DNA of 64,000 nt. Origin: Musa acuminata AAA Group (taxonomy: Eukaryota; Streptophyta; Magnoliopsida; Zingiberales; Musaceae). The position numbers were made by a program, and so were the translations under genes. Positions 22,687 to 33,727 of this stretch are shown piece by piece; the first letter of the stretch is position 1, and the number at the start of each line of letters is the position of its first letter. The stretch covers positions 15,901,501-15,965,500 of the forward strand of contig NC_088331.1 of NCBI RefSeq assembly GCF_036884655.1. Direction: 5' to 3'. A model generated the notes under the pieces. That model was not told the origin of the DNA. It saw only the letters and a list, made by a program, of their open reading frames with translations, and did not search any database.

Positions 22687-23697
22687 ATGGCTCTTCAAGA
22701 GGGCTTTTCGGTCTTTCGTCCACCGTTGTTTAACGGATTGGACTACACTTATTGGAAAACTCGAATGAGAGTTTTCTTGATTTCTACGAATTTAGACTTA
22801 TGGAGTATCATTGAAAACGGTTTTCAACTTCCCTCCAAACCGATGAACGAATGGTCGGATTTGGAGAAGAAGAATTTTTCTTTAAACGCAAAGGCTATGA
22901 ATGCCTTATTTTGCGCATTGGACAAAAATGAGTTCAATCGGATTTCTACGTGTGAAACGGCTTTTGACATTTGGCGAATTCTTGAAATCACGCACGAGGA
23001 AACTAGTAGAGTTAAAAACTCGAAAGTTAACTTTTTATTGCATGATTTTGAGTTTTTTCAAATGCAACCAAGCGAGACTATAGGCGACATGTACACCCGT
23101 TTCACGGATGTCGTCAATAGTTTAAGAGCTCTTGGAAAATATTTTTCGGATTTTGAACTCGTAAACAAGATTTTGCTTTCTCTTTCTAAAAAGTGGGATT
23201 CAAAAGTAACTGCAATACAAGAAGCTAAAAATCTAAACAACTTACCACTTGAAGAACTAATTGGTTCATTGATGACATATGAAATGGTGCACAATGCACA
23301 TGATGAACATGTTGAACACAATCACCTTCCAAAGAACAGGAAGGATTTGGAACTCAGGACAAATGAATGCCACTTGAGCGATGACTCAAGTGATGAGGAC
23401 AATGATGAACAAACCAACCTTCCAAAGAACAGGAAGGATTTGGGACATAGAACATTTGAAGACCACTCGAGCGTAAGCTCAAGTGATGGTGAACTTAAAC
23501 TACAAATGAAACGAAAATTAAAAAGCAAAAAGAATGGAACTACTTGCTTTAAACGCAAGAAGAAGAACAAAAATTGGGATGAATCGAGCTCCTCTGAAGA
23601 CGAGAAAGTCAACAAAAGCAAGGCGGCAAACTACGCCTTACCAGCCTACGACATTGAGGTAATTAAAATGCCTTTGGTTTATTTTGAAATTACTTGA
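22687..23697 (+). CDS. gag: Gag protein lacking the zinc knuckle (element D)
   Basis: This 336-residue gag ORF is intact. I choose the ATG at 22687 because an upstream in-frame ATG (22618) lies in the LTR, and MALQEGFSVFRPP matches the gag starts of A and B. Residues about 12-30 (FNGLDYTYWKTRMRVFL) look like the N-terminal DUF4219-type segment, and about 50-205 the UBN2/copia capsid-like region (ETIGDMYTRFTDVVNSLRAL, LNNLPLEELIGSLMTYEM). An acidic/lysine-rich tail follows, with two copies, 31 residues apart, of LPKNRKDL. Where A and B have a C-x2-C-x4-H-x4-C knuckle, D goes from TTCFKRKKKNKN straight to the acidic segment, leaving one cysteine. Homology to A/B gag stops at 'EV' near 23660, followed by a short unique C terminus ending YFEIT. 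It should form particles; RNA binding would have to use the basic stretch. Confidence 0.85.
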   Translation: MALQEGFSVFRPPLFNGLDYTYWKTRMRVFLISTNLDLWSIIENGFQLPSKPMNEWSDLEKKNFSLNAKAMNALFCALDKNEFNRISTCETAFDIWRILEITHEETSRVKNSKVNFLLHDFEFFQMQPSETIGDMYTRFTDVVNSLRALGKYFSDFELVNKILLSLSKKWDSKVTAIQEAKNLNNLPLEELIGSLMTYEMVHNAHDEHVEHNHLPKNRKDLELRTNECHLSDDSSDEDNDEQTNLPKNRKDLGHRTFEDHSSVSSSDGELKLQMKRKLKSKKNGTTCFKRKKKNKNWDESSSSEDEKVNKSKAANYALPAYDIEVIKMPLVYFEIT

Positions 23698-25480
23698 TGC
23701 TTTCATGATATATCTTCTTTTTTAGTTTAGAATTAATTTTCTTGAAAATTACATGTTTAAAAATAAAAATACAAAAATTATGATCATGCTGATAATTTCG
23801 AAAATGATGATATTGCATATCTTATGATAAACAAACAAAATGATTTTGATCATGGTTAAGAAGTAATAATGTGTATCATGTTTGATTAACATTGTTGAAT
23901 GAAATCACGTTTGATTTAAAGTAATGCATAAAGATGTAATATTAAATGGTTATTAACAATTTTATGCATGATACTTTAAGTTATCCATGATCATGAGCTT
24001 GTTTGATCTTCTTGATTTAATTTCAAGATCTATAGCAAAAATCATGTCTGAATATATGAAAGTGTTAATTTCATTTTTGGATTCACTTAACAATTGGTAT
24101 CCTAACAATCAGATTCTCTCATACACTTATGAAAAATAATTTTCTAAAATGGATTTGATGAAATGATTCTTGCTTATAAATTCCATCTTGAAATATGAAT
24201 GATAGTGTTTTTGCTTGCAAAGATTTGTTTCACATTCATATCTCCTATGATTCATGTGCAAAAAAAAAAAAAAAATTTATAAATCATAATAAAATGAGAT
24301 TTCTTATGCAAAGTGCTTTTGTGATTCTTTTCTAAAGAGAATAATCATAATCATGATCTTGATAATTATAACATGAAGCTCTTTATAAATCAAGATCGTT
24401 CATTATGCTCCCTACATTTATCAAAAAGGAGTTCTTCAAATGAAATGCAATTCAATGAAGTGTCATATTGATATCTTGAAACTTGGAATATTTTAAAATG
24501 TGATCTTGATAAGAATGTTTCAAGTTGCTCTTTGTACTATATCTTTTCGAATGAATCATGAGCCTTGATATCGTATATTTCATAATACAAGATTTATTTG
24601 CCTTATGTCTTGAACTTTCATGCTTATCTTAATTTGGCATATAAAGACTAAGGCATGCTTAGATGAAAAGGAATCTCTTAAAAAATGCTTTTCCCTTCTG
24701 ATCGAGATTAATGATTTCATGATATTTTGTGAATCTCGAAATTAATTTTAATGACTTGATTATGAATTTCAAGTTAATGATTTGATTTGAATAAGTTTTA
24801 TCTAAATCATAATCTTGATCTTGCAAAATTGAAGTCACAAATAATATCTTGTGGTATTCATGGATTGAAACATTGTATGCTTAAATTAATCATTCTCCTA
24901 TGTTTCAAAAATTCCTTAAAAGCCTTATGTGATGATTGAAAACTAACTTGCTTTATGATGAATTACGAATCATGACTTGATCTATGATGTAAATGCCTTG
25001 AAATGATTAAAATATTTAACACTTTTATGCTCTTCCCCCTACTTTCTTCTTGTTTTCAATGATAAAATGGGGAGAAGTTTTGATCATGCATGGTAGGATA
25101 TAATTTGACAAAATTGATACCATCATGATATGAAACATTTATGATGTGCAATTATGCATGCAATACTTGTGCTTTCTAATTATGATGTGATGTATTGCAT
25201 ATGATGTAAATCATGATTTAAAATGCTATGAGTGCCAAGTTACACATTTTGAGAAGAAATTATTATATTGAAATATTAATGTAATTATGAATGGTGATAT
25301 GATATCATGCATGTAATACTTCAACTTATGATAATGATGCATGCAATGATAAAATATTCATGATGAAAAATTATCTTGACATTCATAACTTGATTATTCA
25401 TCCTTTGTCATGATTTTGAAATCGTTGTAAAAGAAAAAAAGAACTACAAAGCTGTATTCTCTCTTTCCTTTTTACAATGA

Positions 25481-25494
25481 CAAAGGGGGAGATA
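25481..25494 (+). other. Internal polypurine tract (mPPT) of element D
   Basis: CAAAGGGGGAGATA follows a T-rich stretch and the word ATGA. It copies the true PPT but lies about 900 bases upstream of the LTR. Multiple such tracts are a known Sirevirus feature. Confidence 0.6.
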
Positions 25495-26174
25495 GCTAGC
25501 TTGTACAAGTCAAGAAGATGTAAAAACTTGATTGCTAGCTTGCCTATCTTAAGTAGCAAAGATTGCTAACTTGCTTATTTCAAGAAGAAAAATTGTCTTC
25601 TTGAACATCATTATCTTGAATATCTGAAGAAGCAAAACTTGCAATTTACACATTGCAATAGGAAGCAAGAATCATGAGCTTACACAAGAAAGCTATCTTG
25701 CATTTGCTTTCGAAATTTTTGCTAGCTTATATATTGTGAAACTTGTATATCGTAAAAATTGCTAGCTTGTTGGTCTAAAGAGAAGCAAAAGGTTGCTATC
25801 TCAAAAGAAGCTAATGTGCTATCTTGCCTATCTCAAGAGGCAAAAAAAAAAAAAAAAAAACTAACTTGCGCATCTAGCAAAGTGAACAAAATTTTCAAGA
25901 AGCAAGAGTTGCCTTCTTGAACATCTCTAATTTGCTAGCTTGCATGATATAGAACTTGCTATCTTGAACATTACCAAAAGTGTTATCTTATATGCTATAA
26001 AACTTGCATATCTAAAACTTGATAGCATGAATGTTCTAAGCATGATATAACACTTGCTAAATCTTCTAGCTCCAAGATTGCATGATGATAAAACTTGATA
26101 TTATGCTTTTCATGCAATGAGTTGAACCAATATCACAAACACTTGATTGTGATACTTCTCCTTTTTGTTGATGA

Positions 26175-26188
26175 CAAAGGGGGAGAAG
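26175..26188 (+). other. Second internal polypurine tract (mPPT) of element D
   Basis: CAAAGGGGGAGAAG is preceded by CTTTTTGTTGATGA. The same context recurs in A (53453-53466), B (48261-48274) and, reversed, C (56342-56355). Confidence 0.6.
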
Positions 26189-26387
26189 TATGTTGATGAC
26201 ATGACATGTGATGCATAAGTTTATGCATATGTTCATGTTGACGTGTTGCAAGTATTCATGATGAATATTGCAATGACTTGAATTCAGTTTGAATTCAAGG
26301 TTCTATCAATATGGCATATTGATAGGGGGAGTTTGTTTAAACTCCGGGAGTTAAGTTTAACTCCGTCATCAAGTGGTTGTCATCATC

Positions 26388-26401
26388 AAAAAGGGGGAGA
26401 T
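26388..26401 (+). other. Polypurine tract of element D
   Basis: AAAAAGGGGGAGAT directly abuts the 3' LTR start (TGTTGAATC) and primes plus-strand DNA synthesis. Confidence 0.85.
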
Positions 26402-28787
26402 TGTTGAATCTCGTATTTTGATGATGAAACTACTTGATATATGTTTATGATTTAATCTGCGTTTTGAGTGACGCAGGATGCTTCGATCAGGATGAGACAA
26501 TTAAAGCAGGAAAATCATGTTGTGCCGAAGGAACATGTCAGAAGATTGGACGTCGGGCCGGTGGATCGGTCGACGTATCGACAGAAGGCTTCGGGCCGTG
26601 GACTCGGGCATCGGGCCAAGAAGAGCGGGTATTGTGCCAAGGATATCGGAGTTGCGGAGTCAACTGGCCGATTGGGCAATAGGCTGCAGGAGAGGACGAT
26701 GCGCCGAAGAATCGGACGAAGCGTCGAGAGACCAATGACATGTCGGACAACTTGGTTAATTGCTTAGGATTAATTGTCTCGATCGAAGTTTTGTTTTGTG
26801 TGCTGGATTAACTATGATGATAGTAAGACAAGCAGCAGGTGTTGCGCCGGAGTCAAGATCATGATCACGTTGGGAGTTCGAGAGTTCGACGGAAGTTCGG
26901 ACGGTCGTCGGAGGTTCAGCGAGAACAGATCCGAGAAGTCCAGAAGCTTGCCAAGCAAAGCTCGTCGGAACTCGCCAAGTGGATCGTCGCAAAGTCCAGG
27001 AGTATGCCGGATGTCCGCAGAAGGATCACCGAGGGTTTATCGGATGATCGATGGAAGTTCGCCGGAAACTCGCCGGAAGAAGCGATTGACGCATCGGAGC
27101 ATAGCTGCAGAAGTTGTCTTAGAGTTAATCGTAGTTAGCACGATGATTAAGCTTGAAAATGGGAGGTGATCCCATTAGCTTAATCTTGGGGCAATTGGGC
27201 CCCTGAAAAGATTCAAATTGGGCCGAATGGAGCGAACCATTCGGACCCTGATTGCACCAGGCGGTGCAACCGCCTAGGCCAGGAGGTGCAACCGCCAGGG
27301 CTGCGAGACTGGGCGGTGCAACCGCCCCAGCCAGGCGGTGCAACCGCCCAGAGCTCAGTCTTCGAGCTAGACTGGGCGGTGGAACTGCCCTGACAGAGAG
27401 GTAGCACCGCCTGAGCTCGGTCTCCAAGCGAGACTGGGCGGTGCAACCTCCTCTGTCAAGAGGTAGCACCGCCAGAGCTCAAGTTTCGAGCTCTGGCAGA
27501 GAGGTGCATCAGCCTGAGCTCAGTTTCGAGCTCTGCCAGGTGATGCAACCACCGAGCTCAGTCTTCGAGCTCTGCCAGGCGGTGCAACCACCGAGCTCAG
27601 TCTTCGAGCTCTGGCAGAGAGGTGCAATCGCCTGAGCTCAGTCTTCGAGCTCTGCCAGGCGGTGCCACCTCTCCAGTCAAGAGGTGCAACCGCCTGATCC
27701 CGGAATTCCGGGATTTGATCGTTTTGAGCTCCAAATTTGAATTGGGTTGGGGCATATAAATACCCCACCCATTCAACACTGAAAGGAAAGAGATCCACAC
27801 CAAATTCTTGATCTTTTCAGTGATTCTAAGAGCTCAAATTTGTGTAAAGTCCTAAAGTTCTCCTCCTTCTGTTCTTCAAGTCTTGAGTTGTAAAGAGAGG
27901 AGAGAAAGGATCTGTAAAGGTTGTCTCCTGAGCCTGTCAAAAGGAGAGAAACTGTAAAAGGGCAGTTAGCCTTCGCCCATTGAAGGAAGGCAGCTAGTTG
28001 ACGTCGGTGACCTCGTCGGAGGAGGAAGCCAAAAGTGGAGTAGGTCAAGACTGACCGAACCACTCTAAATCTCTGGTTTGCTTTTACCTTGAGCACTTTA
28101 TCATTACTGCAAACCTCCTACATTGCTACTGCCCTCTGCGCCTTTACGAACGAGTTTCTAAGCTCTGATCTTTCAGAATCTGCATTCAAACGTAAATCGT
28201 GTTTTCGTACGATCTTCACACTGTAGTTTACGCTTACATTCGGATTCCATTTATAACTGCAAATTGCTTTCTACGTAAAACGCTTTTCAAGGTTCAAAAC
28301 TGCTTTTAGACGCAAAACTACATTTAGACGTAAAATTACGTTTAGACGTAAAACTGCGTTTAGACGCAAAACTGCGTTTAGACGTAAAACTGCGTTTAGA
28401 CGTAAAACTGCGTTTAGACGTAAAACTACGTTTAGACGCAAAACTGCGTTTAGACGCAAAACTGCGTTTAGACGTAAAACTGCGTTTAGACGTAAAACTG
28501 CGTTTGGACGTAAAACTGAGTTTGGACGCAAACTGCGCTTAGACGCAAACTGTGCTTAGACGCAAACTGTGTTTAGACGCAAACTGTGTTTAGACGCAAA
28601 CTGTGTTTAGACGCAAACTGCGCTTAGACGCAAAACTGCGCTTAGACGCAAACTACACTGTGATTCTGCTTTTATATCGAAATCGTTTTTTATCGGACGA
28701 ATGCAGCTTTCGTTTTTAAAATCGCTGTAAGATTTCCGCTGCACTAATTCACCCCCCCCCCCCTCTTAGTGCTCTCGAATCCTAACA
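26402..28787 (+). repeat. 3' LTR of element D (2386 bp)
   Basis: This is a near-identical copy of 20255-22636. It has one extra palindromic unit of about 21 bases at about 27322-27343, a TATA box at 27755-27762, and its own version of the 18-bp array at about 28299-28662 with different unit composition. It ends ATCCTAACA before the target duplication ATAAT (28788-28792). Confidence 0.9.
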
Positions 28788-29912
28788 ATAATTGTCTAGA
28801 TTAAAGTGTATTTTTACATGTGTAAGATTAACTATGATAGTAAGGCATAAAGCAAAATGAAGTCCCGGAGTCAAGAATGAGATTTCGTTGGGAGTTCGAG
28901 AGTTCGTCAGAAGTCCGGACATTCGTCGGAAGTTCTATCGGAATTGACTGAGAAGTCCCGGAGCTTGTCAAAGAAGCTTATCGGAACTTGCCAAGAAGAT
29001 CATCATGAAGTCCAGGAGCTTACTGGGAGTCCACTGGAACATTGCCGAGAGATCGTTGGAAGTTCGTTGAAAGATCACCGGAAGCTCGCGGGAAGAAACC
29101 TAGACTTACGAACTTTGTTTAGCTTAGTAAATATCTTAAAATTCATAGTTAGCACATAATAGGGATTAGAATTGGGCCAACCCAATTAGGAGATAGTTGG
29201 GCCAAGTTTGGGCTGTGTTAGGCTAAGAGAAAGACCCAAACAGTGACCAAATAGGTGAAACCGTCGTGGCACAGTATCTGAGACTGTGTCAGGTGATGGT
29301 ACTGCCAGTTTGGGTGGTGGTACCACCCATACTCAATCTCCAAGACTGCCTCCGCAGTGGTGCCGCTATTCTGGGCAATGGGACCGCCCAATGTCAGGCT
29401 ATAGGCGGTGGTACTACCCATACCCTGAAATTTCGGGGGTTTAAATTTTGTGCTCCAAATTTGAATTCATTTAGGGCCTATAAATACCCTAGCTAATCCT
29501 ATTTGGATAAGTAAGAAATGTTAAGAAAAGCCTTATGATTCTAAAGTTGTAAACTTTAGAAAGTTGACTTCCATCCTCCTAAAGCTTAGAGAGATTTTTA
29601 AGGGAGGTGTAAGAGGGATATCTTATAAAAGTGGGTTATAAAAGGTTGTCTCCTAAACTTGTGAAAAGGAGAAGAGAGGAGTAAAAGGGTAGTTGGTCTT
29701 TTCCTATTGAAAGAAGACCGATAATGGATGTCGGTGGCCTCGATGGAAGAGGAATCGACAAAGTGGATATAGGTCACGATGACCGAACCACTATAAAAAT
29801 ATGGTTTGTGTTTCTCTTGTGCAATTTACTTTACTGCAAACTACTTTACTTGCTTTACATCCACTATACTCTTCCGTATACTTTTAAAGTCAATACCTTT
29901 ATGAAATGGTTT
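28788..29912 (+). repeat. Old Sirevirus-like LTR 'H', piece 2 of 3
   Basis: This continues 19882-20254 after element D: TAATTGTCTAGATTAAAGTG and onward parallel the D LTR from 20625. It contains GAGTTCGTCGGAAG-type phrases, then a palindromic segment (GGTGGTACCACCC and GGGCAATGGGACCGCCC, 29280-29420) and a TATA box at 29479-29486. It stops at target duplication GGTTT (29908-29912), where element A begins, and resumes at 60800. Confidence 0.75.
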
Positions 29913-30326
29913 TGTTGATGATGAAGTCAATTGTTATTTGTTTATCTAATCTATATGTTGAGAAAAGTATGCAGGATTAACTATAATAGTAGTAAGACAT
30001 GCAGCAGGTAATGAGCCGGAGTCAAGACCAAGATCATGTTGGGAGTTCGAGAGTTCGTCGGAAGTTCTGCGAAAACCAACCGAGAAGTATAGGGGCTTGC
30101 CATAGAAGCTCGTTGGAACTCGCCAAGAAGATTGTCGCGAATTCCAGGAGCTTGCTGGGAGTTCGTCGGAGCATCCCCGAGAGTTCGTCGGATGTTCGCT
30201 GGAAGTTCGTCGGAAACACGCCAGAAGAAGCGATTGACACACCAGAACATGAATTACAATAATGATGTCATAATTATCATAGTTAGAGTTTAGATTAAGT
30301 TAGGATTGAGAGGTAATTTCACTAAC
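29913..30326 (+). repeat. 5' LTR of element A, piece 1
   Basis: It begins TGTTGATGATGAAGTC. Compared with the 3' LTR at 53848, the bases after TGTTGA up to the second TGATGATG are missing (14 bp). The following phrases (GCAGGATTAACTA, GGAGTTCGAGAGTTCGTCGG) match the 3' LTR. The Angela-like insertion interrupts it at target duplication CTAAC (30322-30326). Confidence 0.8.
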
Positions 30327-31818
30327 TGCTAGTCATAAGTGCCCAGCAAGCCAATCACGTGAGTGATGGCACGTGTGACTTGATACAGAATCTTTTTGCT
30401 TATTATATTTTGGCGTATATCACTTTATAACTATTGCATAAATGCATATATATTGTGATGTCCTTGGATTTGTGCAATGGGAATCGGATCGTGATGAGAT
30501 CACGATAATGAGATCGATTCACCTTTAAACACATATCCTAAATAATCCCGGTCATAGGTTACTCGAGAGGGACATCGTGATAACCGGATAGACTGGTGTG
30601 CTGTATACCCGTCCATATGATGGATGCAGCTGGTCTCATAGCTGCTCGTGTAGGGACACTAGGGATACAGTACAGGTGCTCATTGGAGAATGAGTTCACT
30701 GATTGATCCGCTTACGGAATGCTGGATGGTTGATGATGCCTTATTGTCAGACAACGATTCCGTAGTCCTAGTGGTGTATCTGATTCTTAGACTTGAGACA
30801 CCAAGGATATCCTGTATGAGTGCTCCACTCTTTGATACCAGACTTATAGGTTTGGCTGTTCCCAGATCTAGTACAGCTGGTCATTGGGAGTGGTAGTCGA
30901 CCTTACGAGGGCTATTGAGTGTCGATAGAGGATCATCCACTCTCGGTATCATGAGAGGAATATCCCATGTGTTCTTGCTCAGACAAATCCCTGGCCAGGG
31001 TCATTCGGGTTGAGAGAGAAAGAGTTCTCCGGGAGAATCCGATTAGAGCGATACTCGAGTAGAAACCGTATGGGTCTGACAGCACCATGCTCGATATACG
31101 GTCTCTGGGATATTAGATGGATGAGGGACTATAGGTACATGGTAACTGAGGACAGACAGGTCCAATGGATTGGATTCCCCTGTATCGTTTGGGGACTACG
31201 GCGTAGTGGCCTAGTACTTCCGTAGTCGATGAGTCGAGTGAATTATTACAGAGATAATAATTCACTGAGTTAGAAGGAGTTCTGACAGGTATGACTCACG
31301 GCCAGCTCGATATTGGGCCTAGAGGGTCACACACATATGGTAGGCATTGCGTTGAGTAGAGGTTCGGATATGAGATATCCGACGGAGCCCTTGTCTTATT
31401 GGATGCAGATCCAATACCCACTTGGGAAGGACCTATTAGGGTTTGACACGGGATCTCTATAAATAGGAGGGATTCACAACCTCATAGGCTAGAGTCTTTG
31501 CTTGCCCTTCCTATTCTCCTCTCCCTCTCCCCTCAGAGTAGGCCTGGAGTTTTGAGGAGCGTCGTCGCAACCCTGCTGTGTGGATCACCGCTAGAGAGGA
31601 GGACGCTTGACCTCCTTCACCCTCTCCTAAGGATCTGCAAGGAAACAGGGATATACGATCTCCCTAGGTAACACAATCTTTATACGCAGTTTTGTGTTTT
31701 TTGCGGATTTTGCGCACCAATCTTCGCACGACGATGAACATCTTTTTGGGAATCGGGGATTTTTGTTTTCTTGTTCTTCCGCTGCGCATATGATGTCGCC
31801 CCCTATGATTTCCCAACA
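30327..31818 (+). repeat. 5' LTR of Angela-like element 1 (1492 bp)
   Basis: It starts TGCTAGTCATAAG and ends TTTCCCAACA. TATA box at 31458-31465 (CTCTATAAATAGGAGG). It is nearly identical to 37608-39099; differences are single bases, for example within TATCG(T/C)TTGGGG/CTGGGG near 31188. Confidence 0.92.
31458..31465 (+). promoter_or_regulatory. TATA box of Angela-like element 1 5' LTR
   Basis: TATAAATA follows GGATCTC about 360 bases before the LTR end. The equivalent in the 3' LTR is at 38739-38746. Confidence 0.75.
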
Positions 31819-31819
31819 G

Positions 31820-31831
31820 TGGTATCAGAGC
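31820..31831 (+). other. Primer-binding site of Angela-like element 1
   Basis: TGGTATCAGAGC lies one base after the LTR end and matches initiator-Met tRNA. Confidence 0.9.
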
Positions 31832-33703
31832 CAGGTTGTTCGTGCGAATGATTGGTTTTTGAACTACGTGTGTTGTGTTTAGGAAGAATATTGACGTCAA
31901 AATCGTTGACGCAAAAGCAAGGAAGGGCAGCAACAGTTGCTGCCCTCGATCTGCATGCCTGTAGCCAGCCGCAGCCGCAGCCAGGCAGCACAGCGCCGGC
32001 GCATGCGCAAGCGCTGTGCCTGCAGCAGCCGGCCGGCGGTCTGCTTGCAGCAGGCTTGCGGCCGGCGGGGCTGGCAGCCCGCTCGGTAGAAGCGCCTGCG
32101 GCCACTGAGCCCGCGGGCAGAGGCGCCGCGGGGCAGCAGCGCGGGCTGAGGCACCGCAGGGCAGCGGCGCCTGTGGCCGCTGCTCCCACGGGCAAAAACC
32201 CCGCAGGGGCGGCCGCCAGCAAAAACCCCGCAGGGGCGGCCGCCAGCGAGACAGCACCACCTGCGGGCGCTGACTCGCGGGCAGAACCGCCCGCGGAGGC
32301 GGCGGCGCCCGCGGGGGCGCCCACCTGCAGCGGCAGCGACCCCAGCGGGCGTGCCACCTGCAGGCGAGGGCAGTGCCCTCGCCCTCGCCGCACAGGCCGC
32401 CGCCAGCAGGGTGGCGGCGGCGGCGGCGCAGCAGCAAGGGGGAGAATGGCATTAGGGTTTTCTGGGCAAAAAGACAGTTTTGCCCCCTCGGAATTTGAGA
32501 AATTCCAGTTTCTGTCTTTTGTCCAAATTATGAAAATACCCTTAGGAATAGAGAAATTCCCTATATATCCCTGATTTCAGAAAATATTAATTAATTAAAA
32601 GGTTTAGTTGATTATTATTTTTTTATTATTATCTAGTAGTCCTACATGATGATGATTATTTATACATGTGATGTATGATGAGTGGACGGATGATCATGGA
32701 CCGTGTGATGTGTGTACTTGTGATTATTATTATTGAGGTCTGCGAACCTCCATTATATTTCTCGTTTATTGTCGGGCCTGCGTGCCTATGATTAAGTTGT
32801 AATCACATGAGGAGGCGCAGCGGGAGCGTGGAAGCCATAGCGGGACCCACGAGACGGACGATCGTGATGCATGGAGATGCATCAAGATGTCGACGGAACC
32901 GACGAGGACGAGATGGACGATCACAAGGCATGGAGATGCACCGTTGCACACATAGATCTTGATGTGAGTGATTAGGCCTACTGGCTCGGGCCTAATCATA
33001 TTAGGTTGTGGTCCATGATCATCTGGTGTGATTGCTTATACACATACTAGATATGTATATATATTTGCATGCGATGTAGATATATATTAAATATGTATAT
33101 GTGTGACATGTCATATTAGGAGACCAAATCATAGAAACATCTCTCGATAAAATTAAGTCGGTAAACGTGAGGCAATTAGATTGACCCACGTGGCCTTCCA
33201 TCGTTATGAGTAGGAACCGAATCCCGGTGTAGGTTGAGTTGGTCGAGTCCCTCGAGACTCACCTATATCGCGATTCGCTATCTTGCTTACGACATAGAGA
33301 TGTCACCGGTGACCTGAGGACATGATATGCTTGGTCGAGTCCCTCGAGGGTATATCATCAAATCAGACTCATCTTGTAACGAAGGTGTTGACTTAACCGA
33401 GCATCATGGTTGGTCGAGTCCCTCGAGGCCATGGTGATTCGGAGGCCGAACAGGACGGGAATCACAAGGAGTTGTGATCGGCAAGAGTTGTCTACCTTTT
33501 AGGCTTAGTGTGATTGGTCGAGTCCCTCGAGGTTACACTAAGACGCTGATTGGATCCTGATCCCCACTAGAAGTCTGCCGGAGACTTCCGTTTCACGTGC
33601 TGAGGGTGTCGCGTGACTCGTTAGTAAAATAGTGGGAGCATATTAAGATAGAAGTCCATATCTTGATAGTTTATTTCTTGCAAAATCTGCATGTTATTCA
33701 TTT
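31832..33703 (+). other. Long untranslated leader of Angela-like element 1
   Basis: About 1.9 kb between PBS and gag. Positions 31900-32450 are strongly GC-rich, with a 27-bp unit in tandem (32193-32219, 32220-32246) containing the palindrome CCCCGCAGGGG. The ORFs here on both strands are alanine/arginine composition artefacts. The GC block recurs, diverged, in Angela-like copy 2 (62441-62710). The rest is mixed and contains four copies of a 19-base hairpin motif (33239-33532). Confidence 0.7.
33239..33532. repeat. Four copies of a 19-base hairpin motif in the leader
   Basis: TTGGTCGAGTCCCTCGAGG occurs at 33331-33349, 33410-33428 and 33514-33532, and with one change in the last base at 33239-33257. 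The core TCGAG-TCC-CTCGA is an inverted repeat able to form a stem. Spacing is 79-104 bases and the sequences between copies are not similar. Confidence 0.85.
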
Positions 33704-33727
33704 TTGCTACATCTTTATTTTCAGAAA

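Larger units (their letters stand above)
23698..26387 (+). other. Non-coding 3' half of element D interior
   Basis: About 2.7 kb of AT-rich DNA with no ORF of note fills the place of pol. From about 25490 to 26110 it consists of loosely repeated phrases built from GCTAGCTTG, CTTGCATATCT and AAGAAGCAA, a degenerate array of roughly 30-50 base units. Element C has the same array in reverse complement (about 55800-56370). A-tracts occur at about 24259-24275 and 25843-25860. Confidence 0.7.
20255..28787 (+). mobile_element. Non-autonomous gag-only LTR retrotransposon 'D' (Sirevirus-like, TR-GAG type)
   Basis: This is a complete element: two near-identical 2.38-kb LTRs, a PBS right after the 5' LTR, one intact gag ORF, about 2.7 kb of non-coding DNA with internal polypurine tracts, a PPT and the 3' LTR. 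A perfect 5-bp target duplication ATAAT flanks it (20250-20254, 28788-28792). No protease, integrase, RT or RNase H is present. The layout is that of TR-GAG elements, i.e. terminal-repeat elements with only a GAG domain. Repeated PPT-like tracts and short palindromes in the LTR are features known for Sireviruses. It must depend on enzymes supplied by a relative. It inserted into an LTR of its own family (H). Confidence 0.85.

Noticed and set aside
28271..28531. Minus-strand ORF of 86 codons with a repeated LRLNAV phrase
   Set aside because: It arises from the 18-base tandem array in the LTR, whose unit is a multiple of three. It is not a gene.
31852..32574. 240-codon plus-strand ORF and overlapping 262- and 196-codon minus-strand ORFs
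   Set aside because: Alanine/arginine/proline-rich frames in a GC-rich leader are open in several phases at once because of composition. There is no domain, and the position is the retrotransposon leader.
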